Positions 15,421 through 24,017 of a stretch of 64,000 nt of DNA are shown in pieces (the first letter of the stretch is position 1; every line of letters begins with the position of its first letter). Position numbers and translations under genes: made by a program. Origin of the DNA: Candidatus Peribacteria bacterium (GTDB taxonomy: Bacteria > Patescibacteriota > Gracilibacteria > Peribacterales > Peribacteraceae). Below the pieces are notes generated by a model. The model was given only the letters and a program-made list of their open reading frames with translations. It did not search any database and had not been told where the DNA came from. Location: positions 422,722 to 486,721 of the forward strand of contig JAHFJN010000001.1 in assembly GCA_023245865.1 (NCBI GenBank), written 5' to 3'.

Positions 15421-18018
15421 ATGGTGCCTTTGCGAAAGCTTCGGCACTTCGCACCTCAAACGGTCCCCGAAAGGGAGAACCGTCTTTTGGCGTTTGCCAA
15501 ATCCCCCGGTACTCCGGGAACGAACAATGACGATGAAAATAATGTGCTGAATCCACAGCCTATTGTTGTATCTGCAAATCCGAATGCAAAGACCTCTGCC
15601 CCTGGAACAAAAGCAAAAACAATCGGAGAAGAAGTAAAAGAAGCAATTGTAGAGGCATTTAAACAGCAGAAAGCATCGGAAAGTGCCGAAGCAAAAGCCA
15701 AGAAAGAAGAGGAAGCTGCCGCAGCAGAGGCCGAGAGAGCGCGAAAGGCACAAGAAGAAATGGAGGAGCAAAAAAAGAAGAAACGTGAGGCGAGGATCGA
15801 ACGCATAAAAAAAATTGCAGATAATGCAAAAAAGCAGATTGATGAATTGGAAACACTCAAAATGCAATTAGGTGACAAAGGGAAAATCCAAACGCTCCGA
15901 ACGTACGGCACTCCCGAATTGCTGCGTCAATGGGAGGCTCTCCTTTCACTGGTTGATAGAGAAATAGAAAGCGGTACTGTGGATCATCTGATCCTACGGG
16001 ACATACTGTGTCTGGCTGAAGGCACAGATTCTGCAAATACCTTTGTAGCGAAATTTAAAAATGACTTGGAAACGAGCACTAATCAAGTGTACGGATTTAA
16101 AGATGCAGGCTTAGCTGTCATTGAAGGTATTGAACATGATCCGGACAGACCTGCAGATATTACGGACGCACTACTCGCAATAGAAGCAAGCAGCACATCG
16201 AGCCCTGGGAGCGAAGAAGAACGATTGAAAGCTGTTGAGTATGTCCTCGAGAGAGGAAATTTGAATCATTGGATGACGAACGTGGAGAAGTACAACGAAG
16301 CATTTTCAAAAGGTCTGGAGGAAGAAAAAAAATGGGTGGAGCGCGTGGAAAAATCGCTCGGTAGCGCAGAGGCCATGGCGGAAAATGAGGCAAATGACGG
16401 GATACTTGAAAAACTGAGAGGAATGCGTTTTTACTCCGTGCTGGATTACTACAATGCAGCGAAGAAGTACTGGGATGCCGTGAAAAAAACATGGGATACC
16501 CGCGGCGAGCGACACAGTGCCGATATTGCAGGTATGATCGGCAGAGCACTCAAGTTCATCCCCATCTACGGCACGGAAGTAGACCGTATCTTGGACCAAG
16601 AACTGGAAAGCAAACGCAGCGAAGAAACAGAGGCCATGAAGAAATATCTGGAACGCAAAAATGCGAAGTGGGAGGATCTCTTCGGTGCAGAAAGAGGTGA
16701 ATTCAAACTTTTTGCACGTTCCAACCCGAACAAAGCGCGCGGCATTCTGGAATACGCGGCAGAGCACGGTTTCCTGTATGACATTGATGACGCGGTGGTG
16801 CACGGGTCTCAAGCTTACATTTACGGGGTAAAGCTGAGCAGTATTTGTTCCGATTGGCAATCTGCTGGTGAAACCATCAAGATCAACAACTACTTCACAA
16901 CACTGCGCGGTAAAAACTCACAGGGACGCGAACACGAAATGGAGCACGGTTATAAGAAAGAATTCGACTGTGAATTCGTACCGCGATTCATTGAACTGTT
17001 GGAAGAAGCAATGGACGAACACAACCTCTGGGAAGCGGCCGGCATCTGTAAACGTGCGATGGAGCGTGGTTTTCAGGGAGAGGTCGCGGCGTGGCTGTTT
17101 ACCACTATCATGGGAAAACTGCGACAGTACCCGGAACTGCGCAAAGTGACGCCCGTCAGCTTCTTCGATATCGTTGGAAAACTCAGCATGTACACCACCG
17201 CCTTCACGCTGGGACTCGCCAAGGGATACCGCAAAGAACTGCGCGAATGGGCAAAGAGCGGAGGTGACCAGCCGGACGAATCGATCCTCGAAAGAAAAAC
17301 CCAGCTGCATCGACTCAAAATCATCGAGGATTACATCAAAGACAAAAGCGATTCGGACAAGGATTACACAACTCCGAAAGGTAAGACAAAAATGCGCCAT
17401 CTGGTTGCGCAAGTACTCGCCGGGCAAATCGTCGAACTCGACAACGGCAATTATATTCACATCTACGAAACTAAATTCAACGCATACCGTGGCATTGTCA
17501 AAACCATGTTCTTTGACATTCACAAACCTCTGTCTGAAGACCCCGACTTCGCAACTCAAACGACAGAAAAAAGCATGCTTACCGAGGAATCTTATAAAAA
17601 GATTCTCGCCTATCGTTCGCAGTTCGATTACGAAAATGCATCATGGACACTCGCGTTTATGAGCAACTTACTTACTACAGCCGAGGGGCTCTCCAAAATA
17701 CCTCAACTCTCAGATGCATACACGAACTACATCAAGGAAGTACGTCCCAAATTCGACGCACACATTCGTACGACCCTGAGGGAGTCACGCTTTATTCGCT
17801 TGCTTGAGACAAAAGATCCAAATAGAACAGGCAAATCGTCATTTGCAGCGCTCGTTGCGGGAAAACTCATCTCATGGGATGTTATTAAAAAAGCAAGCTA
17901 TATCGACACCCTCAAAATCCAGCTCAAAGATGAATTCCCTGATTTTTGGGATGGCTTAAGCACTGAAGATAAAGTAATTGACACAGCAAAAGTTGAAGCT
18001 GCGAAAAAAGGCGAGTAG
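15421..18018 (+). CDS. Large protein of unknown function (865 residues), coiled-coil N-terminus
   Basis: No family recognised. Residues 1-75 are low-complexity. Residues 75-150 form a highly charged Ala/Glu/Lys coiled coil (KKEEEAAAAEAERARKAQEE). The remaining 700 residues are helical and acidic, with no signal peptide or membrane segment and no recognisable ATP-binding motif. Local base composition is more A-rich than the neighbours (many AAA and GAA codons), which may reflect protein composition or transfer. The ATG touches the stop codon of the upstream membrane-protein gene. I would guess a cytoplasmic structural or scaffold role, but nothing in the sequence proves it. Confidence 0.75.
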   Translation: MVPLRKLRHFAPQTVPERENRLLAFAKSPGTPGTNNDDENNVLNPQPIVVSANPNAKTSAPGTKAKTIGEEVKEAIVEAFKQQKASESAEAKAKKEEEAAAAEAERARKAQEEMEEQKKKKREARIERIKKIADNAKKQIDELETLKMQLGDKGKIQTLRTYGTPELLRQWEALLSLVDREIESGTVDHLILRDILCLAEGTDSANTFVAKFKNDLETSTNQVYGFKDAGLAVIEGIEHDPDRPADITDALLAIEASSTSSPGSEEERLKAVEYVLERGNLNHWMTNVEKYNEAFSKGLEEEKKWVERVEKSLGSAEAMAENEANDGILEKLRGMRFYSVLDYYNAAKKYWDAVKKTWDTRGERHSADIAGMIGRALKFIPIYGTEVDRILDQELESKRSEETEAMKKYLERKNAKWEDLFGAERGEFKLFARSNPNKARGILEYAAEHGFLYDIDDAVVHGSQAYIYGVKLSSICSDWQSAGETIKINNYFTTLRGKNSQGREHEMEHGYKKEFDCEFVPRFIELLEEAMDEHNLWEAAGICKRAMERGFQGEVAAWLFTTIMGKLRQYPELRKVTPVSFFDIVGKLSMYTTAFTLGLAKGYRKELREWAKSGGDQPDESILERKTQLHRLKIIEDYIKDKSDSDKDYTTPKGKTKMRHLVAQVLAGQIVELDNGNYIHIYETKFNAYRGIVKTMFFDIHKPLSEDPDFATQTTEKSMLTEESYKKILAYRSQFDYENASWTLAFMSNLLTTAEGLSKIPQLSDAYTNYIKEVRPKFDAHIRTTLRESRFIRLLETKDPNRTGKSSFAALVAGKLISWDVIKKASYIDTLKIQLKDEFPDFWDGLSTEDKVIDTAKVEAAKKGE

Positions 18019-18061
18019 ATAGTGTGATGACAGGTGCGTATGGGATCGGTAGTGTGTTTGC

Positions 18062-18499
18062 ATGCACGTCCAGATCCAACGCATCGATCCGACCCTCCCC
18101 CTCCCCTCCTACCAGACCAAAGGTGCGGTGGGATTCGACGTGATCACGCGCGAGACGACCATGATAGAACCGGGCCAGATCGCCCTCGTACCCGGCAATG
18201 TGATTGTGAAAGTTCCGGATGGGTATGCGCTGCTCCTCGTTCCGCGTTCTTCGTTACCACGTAAAAAAGGCCTCATCTGCCCCCACTCACTCGGTGTGAT
18301 CGATCAAGATTACCACGGAGAAAAAGACGAACTGATGGTGCAGGTGCAAAATATTTCAGAGGCAACGGTCACCGTCGAGCGCGGCGAACGGATCGCCCAG
18401 GGGTTATTCGTAAAAATCGAGCAAGCGGCATGGGAAGAAGTGACGAGTCACAATGCTACAAGTAGGGGCGGATTCGGTAGCACCGGGGGTCACAGTTAA
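18062..18499 (+). CDS. dut: dUTP diphosphatase (dUTPase)
   Basis: 145 residues, normal for the trimeric all-beta dUTPase. All motifs are present in order: GAVGFDV (motif 1), PRSSL (motif 2), GVIDQDYHG (motif 3, catalytic Asp), RGERIAQ (motif 4) and the C-terminal RGGFGSTG arm (motif 5). It hydrolyses dUTP to dUMP, keeping uracil out of DNA and feeding dTMP synthesis. It stands alone downstream of the 865-residue protein. Confidence 0.95.
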   Translation: MHVQIQRIDPTLPLPSYQTKGAVGFDVITRETTMIEPGQIALVPGNVIVKVPDGYALLLVPRSSLPRKKGLICPHSLGVIDQDYHGEKDELMVQVQNISEATVTVERGERIAQGLFVKIEQAAWEEVTSHNATSRGGFGSTGGHS

Positions 18500-18516
18500 C
18501 GTTGCTGGTTGCTCGT

Positions 18517-18915
18517 TTACTCGTTGCTCGAACGTGCAATCGGATCACGGTGCAGATGCTCCTGAAGATACGCCATAAGCTTTGCAAGTTGTGCCCCGAT
18601 TTTTCTTGTTCGTTCTGCAGCATCCTTGAATTCGGGCTCTGTCATATATCCTTCATCGACACCATAATACAAATGTGAACGAACCTCGGCACTAGATCGT
18701 TTCGCATAGCCCAAAAACATTACAAATTCAGGATTTGTCGTTGCATCATTTCCTTCCGCAATATTTGCCATGATCGACAATGCTGCGCGTGAAATTTGAT
18801 CAGCCCATCCCCAATCTTTCCTTTCAACTGCCTTCTTGCAAAACAACCGGACCATGCGAGTAAGATCTCGAGCTTCCTGCCATGCAGCAATCTCCTCGAA
18901 AGTTTTAAATTGCAT
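18517..18915 (-). CDS. Four-helix-bundle protein (S23 family)
   Basis: 132 residues. FEEIAAWQEARDL near the start, ADQISRAALSIMANIAEG in the middle and FLGYAKRSSAEVRSHL mark the S23/'23S rRNA intervening sequence' family, a homopentameric four-helix bundle of unknown function that is very common in CPR and Bacteroidetes genomes. The C-terminal ARSSNE is encoded by an iterative repeat (18503-18535). It lies convergent to dut and downstream of ftsZ. Confidence 0.9.
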   Translation of the reverse strand: MQFKTFEEIAAWQEARDLTRMVRLFCKKAVERKDWGWADQISRAALSIMANIAEGNDATTNPEFVMFLGYAKRSSAEVRSHLYYGVDEGYMTEPEFKDAAERTRKIGAQLAKLMAYLQEHLHRDPIARSSNE

Positions 18916-18948
18916 AGCGAGAAACGAGAAACCAGTGAACCAGCAACA

Positions 18949-20202
18949 TTATTTACTGATCGGCTTCCTCATGAACGCCGGAACCTCCAGTTCCTCTTCA
19001 TCGAGCTTGGGGGCAGTGGACTTCGCAGCGGGTTCGACCTTGTCCTCTTTGAATCCTCGCATGTCGCGTTCGTTGCGCGCGGGTGGTGTTCCCGCTTTGC
19101 TGAGGTAGCGCTGCGCCGGAGTGCTGTACCCTGCCGGTGAACTCATGTCCGGTGCATCGAAACCCGTCGCGATGACGGTACACTTCACTTGTCCCGTGTA
19201 GTTTTCATCGATGACGGCACCGAAGATGATCGTGGCCTCGGGTGCGGCGGTCTCCGTGATGATGCGCGCAGCCTCGTCGACTTCGAACATGCTGAGATCA
19301 TTGCCACCCGTGATATTAAAGAGAATCCCCTTCGCTCCGCTGATGCTGAGATCGAGCAGCGGACTGTCGATCGCTGCTCTGGCCGCCTCGGCAGCGCGGC
19401 TGTCGCCCGTACCGTAGCCGATACCCATGAGCGTGGTTCCGCCGTCTTGCATGATGGTCCGGACGTCCGCGAAGTCGACGTTCACGAGACCGTGCTGTGT
19501 GATGAGGCTGCTGATCCCTTCGATGGCATGCTGCAGCACTTCATCGACGACCTCGAAGGCTTCCGTGAGAGGCGTGGTTTTATCGATGATGGAGAGAATT
19601 TTATCGTTTGGAATCGTAATCAACGTATCAACCTTGCCCTTGAGCAGTTCCAGCGCTTCCTCGGCATTCTTGCGACGCTTGAGACCCTCGAAACTAAACG
19701 GCTTCGTGACGACCCCGACCGTGAGGATCCCCATGCTGCGCGCCAGCTCCGCAATGATATGGAGCGCGCCGCTCCCCGTGCCGCCACCGAGGCCCGCCGT
19801 GAGGAAAAGCATATCCGTGCCCTCGAGTTCTTTTTTGATCTCCTCCGTGCTCTCCTCCGCCGCACGCTTGCCGATTTCGGGGTTTGCCCCCGCGCCGAGC
19901 CCCCGTGTGGTGCCGCGACCGATCGTGATCTTCTTTGGTGCAGGATTGTGGTAAAGAGCCTGCAAATCGGTATTCACGGCAATAAACTCCACTCCCTGCA
20001 CTTTGCCGGTCACCATACGCGCGACAGCGTTCGATCCGCCTCCGCCCGCACCGAGCACACGAATGACGGCACCGGGCAGAGCGTCGGGCCGCACCTCGCG
20101 CACGGACGCTTGCGTTGTGTCATCATCTCCTTTTCCCGTACCTGTACCGGTGCCAGTGGTGGGCCGTTGATTCGAGAACAGTGAGCGGAAGGTATCGGAC
20201 AT
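18949..20202 (-). CDS. ftsZ: Cell division protein FtsZ
   Basis: 417 residues. A tubulin-like GTPase with the signature GGGTGSGA near residue 140, RVLGAGGGGSNAV at the start of the domain, and the T7 region NVDFADVRTIM. It forms the division ring. The N-terminal 45 residues and the linker near 370-400 are variable and charged. The C-terminal peptide VPAFMRKP is the conserved FtsA-binding tail. ftsA lies directly upstream (18 nt), the standard ftsA-ftsZ pair. Confidence 0.98.
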   Translation of the reverse strand: MSDTFRSLFSNQRPTTGTGTGTGKGDDDTTQASVREVRPDALPGAVIRVLGAGGGGSNAVARMVTGKVQGVEFIAVNTDLQALYHNPAPKKITIGRGTTRGLGAGANPEIGKRAAEESTEEIKKELEGTDMLFLTAGLGGGTGSGALHIIAELARSMGILTVGVVTKPFSFEGLKRRKNAEEALELLKGKVDTLITIPNDKILSIIDKTTPLTEAFEVVDEVLQHAIEGISSLITQHGLVNVDFADVRTIMQDGGTTLMGIGYGTGDSRAAEAARAAIDSPLLDLSISGAKGILFNITGGNDLSMFEVDEAARIITETAAPEATIIFGAVIDENYTGQVKCTVIATGFDAPDMSSPAGYSTPAQRYLSKAGTPPARNERDMRGFKEDKVEPAAKSTAPKLDEEELEVPAFMRKPISK

Positions 20203-20220
20203 AAAAGGAGAGGAAAAAAA

Positions 20221-21453
20221 TTACGGAAGTAAACTCTTGAACCACGTGCCGACGCTGACCATCGCACGCTTCATTTGGAAGTTGGCCATCCCCCCCGCTT
20301 GATCCCCTTCCCTCAGGCCCCAGATCAACGTCCCGAGTGCGGTTGCGTACGCGGGATCATCCACTTTTTCGATCACGCCTCCGATGTCGACGGGGAATCC
20401 CATCTGCACGGGGAGACCAAGGACATCGCGCGCGAGATCAAGGACACCGGGAGCTTTGACAGCGGCTCCCGTGAGTACCGCGCCGGCAGGGAGCATCCCG
20501 CTGCGAGCGATGCGCGTGAGCTCGGCCTTGACGAGCGAGAAGATCTCGAAGTAACGCGCCTGCATGATCTCCGCCATGTAGCGCTTGCTGACGGTTTGGG
20601 TATCGACGCGACTGACCGACGACAGGTCGATCATCTCGCGTTCATTGATCTCCTGCGGGAGCACCGAACCAAATTCGATCTTGATCCGCTCCGCGGTGTC
20701 CACCGATGTGCGAAGGCCGATCGCAATGTCGTTCGTGACCATCTCGCCGGCAACAGGCAGCCCCACCGAGTGCAGGATTGTCCCCTCTTCAAAGACCGAC
20801 ACGCTCGTGCAACCGGCTCCGATGTCGATCACCACCACTCCGAGTTCCTTCTGACGCTTGCTTAAGGTCGCCTCCGCCGCGGCGATTGTACTCGGCACGA
20901 GAGCGTCGATATCGACCCCCGCCTGCGAAATACACTTCTCGATATTCTTCACATGCTGAACGTGGCCCGTGATGATGTGCGCCTCGACCTCCAGGCGAAT
21001 ACCCGTCATGCCGATGGGATTTTTAATGCCGCGCTGCTCATCGACGCTATAGGCCTTGGGCTCGATATGGAGAATTCTGCGGTTGGGAGGAATGCTGACG
21101 GCCTGCGCCGCCTCGAGCACACGCGCGACGTCGTCCATCGTGATTTCACTGCCGGAGATCGCGATGACCCCGCGGCTGTCGAACGCCTCGATGTGTGACC
21201 CGCTCATCCCTACAAATACATGGTTCACCGGCACACCCGCCATGCGCTCCGCGTCTTCGAGCGAGGAAATGATGTTGTGAATCAGCTCCTCCACGTCGAT
21301 CACCTGCCCCTTGCGAATACCGAGCGAAGGCGAAACGCCGACACCGATGATATTCGGAACACGCTGTTCCTGTCCTCCATCTGCTATGGCAACGACGGTC
21401 CGGATTTTACTACTTCCGATATCCAGACTAGCGAGCACTCGTTCCTTGGGCAT
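20221..21453 (-). CDS. ftsA: Cell division protein FtsA
   Basis: 410 residues. Actin-like ATPase fold: phosphate-1 motif SLDIGSSKIRTVVA at the N-terminus, the SHS2 domain in the first third, phosphate-2 motif VVIDIGAGCTSVSVF, and adenosine motif GAVLTGAAVKAPG. FtsA ties FtsZ filaments to the membrane; the C-terminal QMKRAMVSVGTWFKSLLP is a plausible amphipathic membrane-targeting helix. ftsZ follows after 18 nt. Confidence 0.97.
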   Translation of the reverse strand: MPKERVLASLDIGSSKIRTVVAIADGGQEQRVPNIIGVGVSPSLGIRKGQVIDVEELIHNIISSLEDAERMAGVPVNHVFVGMSGSHIEAFDSRGVIAISGSEITMDDVARVLEAAQAVSIPPNRRILHIEPKAYSVDEQRGIKNPIGMTGIRLEVEAHIITGHVQHVKNIEKCISQAGVDIDALVPSTIAAAEATLSKRQKELGVVVIDIGAGCTSVSVFEEGTILHSVGLPVAGEMVTNDIAIGLRTSVDTAERIKIEFGSVLPQEINEREMIDLSSVSRVDTQTVSKRYMAEIMQARYFEIFSLVKAELTRIARSGMLPAGAVLTGAAVKAPGVLDLARDVLGLPVQMGFPVDIGGVIEKVDDPAYATALGTLIWGLREGDQAGGMANFQMKRAMVSVGTWFKSLLP

Positions 21454-21671
21454 AAAACTGAAGGGTAATAGGGAAGCAAAACATACTCCGACCGCTGCAT
21501 TCGTTGATGGAAATCAGTCTACGGATGATGCATACGCCATTGCAAGGGCACTACGACTACCTTTCGTGTACAGAATTGCGAAACGAGTGCACAAAATATG
21601 TTCAGAACTTTTGGCTCACCTTCAAGGGAAAGACAAAAATGTATTCAGGAGAAAACGGGGCGAATTATTAG

Positions 21672-21690
21672 TGTATACGGATTGTATACA
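21672..21690. promoter_or_regulatory. Inverted repeat TGTATAC-N5-GTATACA upstream of ftsA
   Basis: Perfect 7-bp arms about 220 bp upstream of ftsA. It could be an operator or part of a promoter. The stretch 21454-21804 otherwise holds two class C repeats (21697-21800) and no convincing gene. Confidence 0.35.
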
Positions 21691-21696
21691 GAAATT

Positions 21697-21800
21697 TCCT
21701 CTCCTTGAGGGAGAGGACTGAGGTGAGGGGTCCACAAAAATTTCCACAAATTGAATTTGCTCCAACCCCTCACCCTAACCCTCTCCCGCGGGGAGAGGGA
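21697..21800. repeat. Inverted pair of class C repeats with a short spacer
   Basis: Copies at 21697-21732 and 21765-21800 face each other as those around the DUF559 gene do, but only 32 bp separates them. Read on the minus strand, the left copy and spacer give WKFLWTPHLSPLPQGEE, resembling the DUF559 C-terminus VKYLRTPHLNPLPRGEE. This looks like an internally deleted derivative of that cassette. Confidence 0.6.
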
Positions 21801-21804
21801 AGAA

Positions 21805-22758
21805 CTAGAACAACGCCATCTGCTTCTGCTCAACCGCACCCACGAAGAGGTGCTGCTGCGACACATCCATTGCAGCAAAAATCTTCTTCCCGTAGTCCGT
21901 GCTACAAAATTCCCGCAATCTCCTTGTCAGCAGCGTGAACTCCGTCTGCGCAAAAAAATCGATGATGTTCTGTGCCGGCAAATCGTGAAGCGTAATTTCC
22001 TCAAGCGTTGGGTGGAGCGGAATATCGCAAATGAGCACCGCCATGCGCTGACAAAAGAAGGCCTGCTCGCGATCACGCTCGAGCTTCGCTCGCACTGCAG
22101 GACGAATATCGGCGAGGTTCTCGTACACACCTTCGAGTGTCTGGTAACGCTGTAAAAGATCTGCCGCGGTAACAGGGCCGATGCCAATCACTCCCGGCAA
22201 GTTATCGGAACTGTCACCGACGAGCCCCTTGTAGGCGGCAACCTGATCGGGGCGGATGCCATACTTCGCCTCGATTTCGGCCGGTCCCAAATACTCCGCC
22301 TGCAGGTAGCCCTTATGGGGAATAGCAATACGCGTACGATCCGTCGCAAGTTGGAATGCATCACGATCGCCCGTCACGATCGTCACCTTCATGTCATTCG
22401 CCTCACCGGCTCGTGCATATGCGCAAAGGAAATCATCCGCCTCGTATTGCTTGTCACTCACATGTGAGAGTCCCATTGCCGTCACCAATTGCATGACCCG
22501 CGGAATCTGCACGTAAAAATCATCCGGTGTTTCCGCACGTCCTTCCTTATACGTGGCATTCTCCTGGTGGCGAAATGTCTCGTCACCGGCATCGAAACAG
22601 AGAATCATATGGGTCGGCTCCTCCGTACGCAAAATATGCAGGAGCATCGAAGCCATGCCAAAGACGGTATTCACCTGCTCCCCCGCCTTCGTTTTGAGGG
22701 TCCGGGGAATGGCCCAGTACGCCCGGTACATGAGGTGGTGGCCATCGATTAAGACCAA
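21805..22758 (-). CDS. 5'-3' exonuclease (PolI N-terminal/flap nuclease type)
   Basis: 317 residues. VLIDGHHLMYRAYW at the start, YEADDF and TGDRDAFQL carry the metal-binding acids of the PIN/FEN fold. The helix-hairpin-helix region reads GLVGDSSDNLPGVIGIG. It removes RNA primers and flaps; it lacks the polymerase part, so it is a free-standing exonuclease. The start appears to be TTG at 22758, because an in-frame stop lies 21 nt upstream and homology begins at the first residues. A class C repeat pair lies directly downstream. Confidence 0.92.
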   Translation of the reverse strand: MVLIDGHHLMYRAYWAIPRTLKTKAGEQVNTVFGMASMLLHILRTEEPTHMILCFDAGDETFRHQENATYKEGRAETPDDFYVQIPRVMQLVTAMGLSHVSDKQYEADDFLCAYARAGEANDMKVTIVTGDRDAFQLATDRTRIAIPHKGYLQAEYLGPAEIEAKYGIRPDQVAAYKGLVGDSSDNLPGVIGIGPVTAADLLQRYQTLEGVYENLADIRPAVRAKLERDREQAFFCQRMAVLICDIPLHPTLEEITLHDLPAQNIIDFFAQTEFTLLTRRLREFCSTDYGKKIFAAMDVSQQHLFVGAVEQKQMALF

Positions 22759-22796
22759 GTGTGATATACGCGCACTTTAGCATAGATATCGGTACG

Positions 22797-22875
22797 CGGG
22801 TTCGGGTTCGGGTTCGGACTTTACTTGTAATTAAATAGTTTCCTAATCCTAACCCAAACCCTAGCCCGAACCCTC
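22797..22875. repeat. Telomere-like iterative inverted repeat
   Basis: Tandem gggttc units on one side and aaccca/aaccct units on the other form an imperfect palindrome between the exonuclease gene and the next gene. It is an internal iterative repeat, not a chromosome end. Confidence 0.6.
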
Positions 22876-22883
22876 AATTTCCG

Positions 22884-22889
22884 CTATAC
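22884..22889 (+). promoter_or_regulatory. -10 box TATACT
   Basis: TATACT, then a GAGGGG element, ahead of the ATG at 22901. Confidence 0.4.
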
Positions 22890-22900
22890 TGAGGGGAAAT

Positions 22901-23488
22901 ATGAATACCTCCATCGCCCGCCCCTACGACATCCATTCCCTCGAACAAAAGGTCAACAATAAGGTTGCCCTGCAGGAGGAACTCGGTTGGACTCCGGAAC
23001 CCAAGCGCGCAATGGTGTGCCTCCCGACCGGGATCAGCGAGAAGCTCGGCGGGGAACTGTTGAAGGAAGTACTTCCGGGACTCCTGATGCTCCCGATCGA
23101 GATCGTGATTCTTGGGAAAGGTTCCTCCTCCTACGGCGCGTACATCACGGAGATCGCAAAGAAACATCAGCACCGCGTAGCGATCATCAATAACGACGAA
23201 GGGAGTGTGCGCAAGATGTTTGCCGCAGCAGATATGTCGCTCTTCCTCGCGGAGAGCGTAACGATGCCGGAGTTGCAGGAAAGTTTGCGGTACGGGACGA
23301 TCCCGGTATGTCCGGCGAATAAAATCCTCACGTCGTACGATCCGAATCAGGAGAGCGGCGAAGCATTCGTGTTTGAAAAAATGTCACCGTGGCTCTGCTT
23401 CGCGGCAATCGTTCGCGCACTTGAGACCTACCGGTTTCCGTTCGACTGGAGGACCATACAGAAGCATTGTATGGAGAAAATCGCATGA
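22901..23488 (+). CDS. Orphan GT-B C-terminal domain resembling glycogen synthase (GT5)
   Basis: 195 residues. The sequence lines up with the C-terminal half of glycogen/starch synthase: RPYDIHSLEQKVNNKVALQ and EELGW at the domain entry, IEIVILGKGSS, AAADMSLFLAES, LRYGTIPV, and GEAFVFEKMSPWLCFAAIVR at the end. The N-terminal GT-B domain is missing, and the catalytic Glu of the FEPCG motif is not at its usual place (SVTMPELQ). A free-standing half domain is probably not an active synthase; it may bind nucleotide sugar or regulate. A clear start has GAGGGG ahead of it. riboflavin kinase follows. Confidence 0.7.
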   Translation: MNTSIARPYDIHSLEQKVNNKVALQEELGWTPEPKRAMVCLPTGISEKLGGELLKEVLPGLLMLPIEIVILGKGSSSYGAYITEIAKKHQHRVAIINNDEGSVRKMFAAADMSLFLAESVTMPELQESLRYGTIPVCPANKILTSYDPNQESGEAFVFEKMSPWLCFAAIVRALETYRFPFDWRTIQKHCMEKIA

Positions 23489-23501
23489 CGCTGCAGAAGG
23501 T

Positions 23502-24017
23502 ATGGAAGGTATCGGAGGTACGGGAGGTATTGGAAGTCACTTTCCTTACATCCATTACATTCCTTACCTTCCTTACTTCATTGCTATACTGAATACTCTG
23601 AACCAGCACCTCTCCTTCTCCGCCCACACCGTTCCCGGCTCCGGCCGCGGTAAAACACTCGGCGTCCCGACGATCAATCTGGATCTTGCTGATGTTCCGA
23701 CTGCAATGGAGGAAGGTATTTATGCATGCCGTGTCACGATTGAAGATCGCATCTATCCCGCCGCACTCCACTACGGTCCGCGGCCTGTTTTTGGCGATAC
23801 TCCTTCGTGCGAAGTGCATCTCATCGATGCTGGTGCGGGGTTGGCCGAGCTCACCATGACACAAGTGGAAATTGAGATCATAGAGCGCGTTCGCCCCGTG
23901 CAAGATTTTGACTCCCCTCATGCTTTGATCGAACAAATGCTGCGCGACATCGCTGCCTGCCGTGCTATCCTAGCCACTCATGGCAATCATTCGGACCATC
24001 AAAAAACTGATTCCTGA
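23502..24017 (+). CDS. Riboflavin kinase domain protein
   Basis: About 170 residues. The conserved block GSGRGKTLGVPTINLD is the ATP/riboflavin-binding motif, followed by GIYACRVTI, AALHYGPRPVF and the EVHLID segment of the kinase domain. It phosphorylates riboflavin to FMN. The FAD synthetase half of bacterial RibF is absent. The start is uncertain: the ATG at 23502 gives a first 30 residues read from an iterative ggaggt/ccttac repeat, while a TATACT box at 23585-23590 suggests the true start could be a CTG at 23598. The 3' end overlaps the next gene by 38 nt. Confidence 0.75.
   Translation: MEGIGGTGGIGSHFPYIHYIPYLPYFIAILNTLNQHLSFSAHTVPGSGRGKTLGVPTINLDLADVPTAMEEGIYACRVTIEDRIYPAALHYGPRPVFGDTPSCEVHLIDAGAGLAELTMTQVEIEIIERVRPVQDFDSPHALIEQMLRDIAACRAILATHGNHSDHQKTDS

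Noticed and set aside
15397..15867. Phe/Cys-rich minus-strand frame under the 865-residue gene
   Set aside because: Its composition comes from reading the antisense of a Glu/Lys-rich coiled coil.
21311..21721. Plus-strand frame ending near 21721 (AAFVDGNQSTDDAYAIARAL)
   Set aside because: Mostly antisense to ftsA, no start signal in the non-overlapping part, and it runs into a class C repeat.
22797..22875. Telomere-like gggttc/aaccct repeats
   Set aside because: Internal, short and imperfectly inverted; one of several iterative repeats, not a replicon end.
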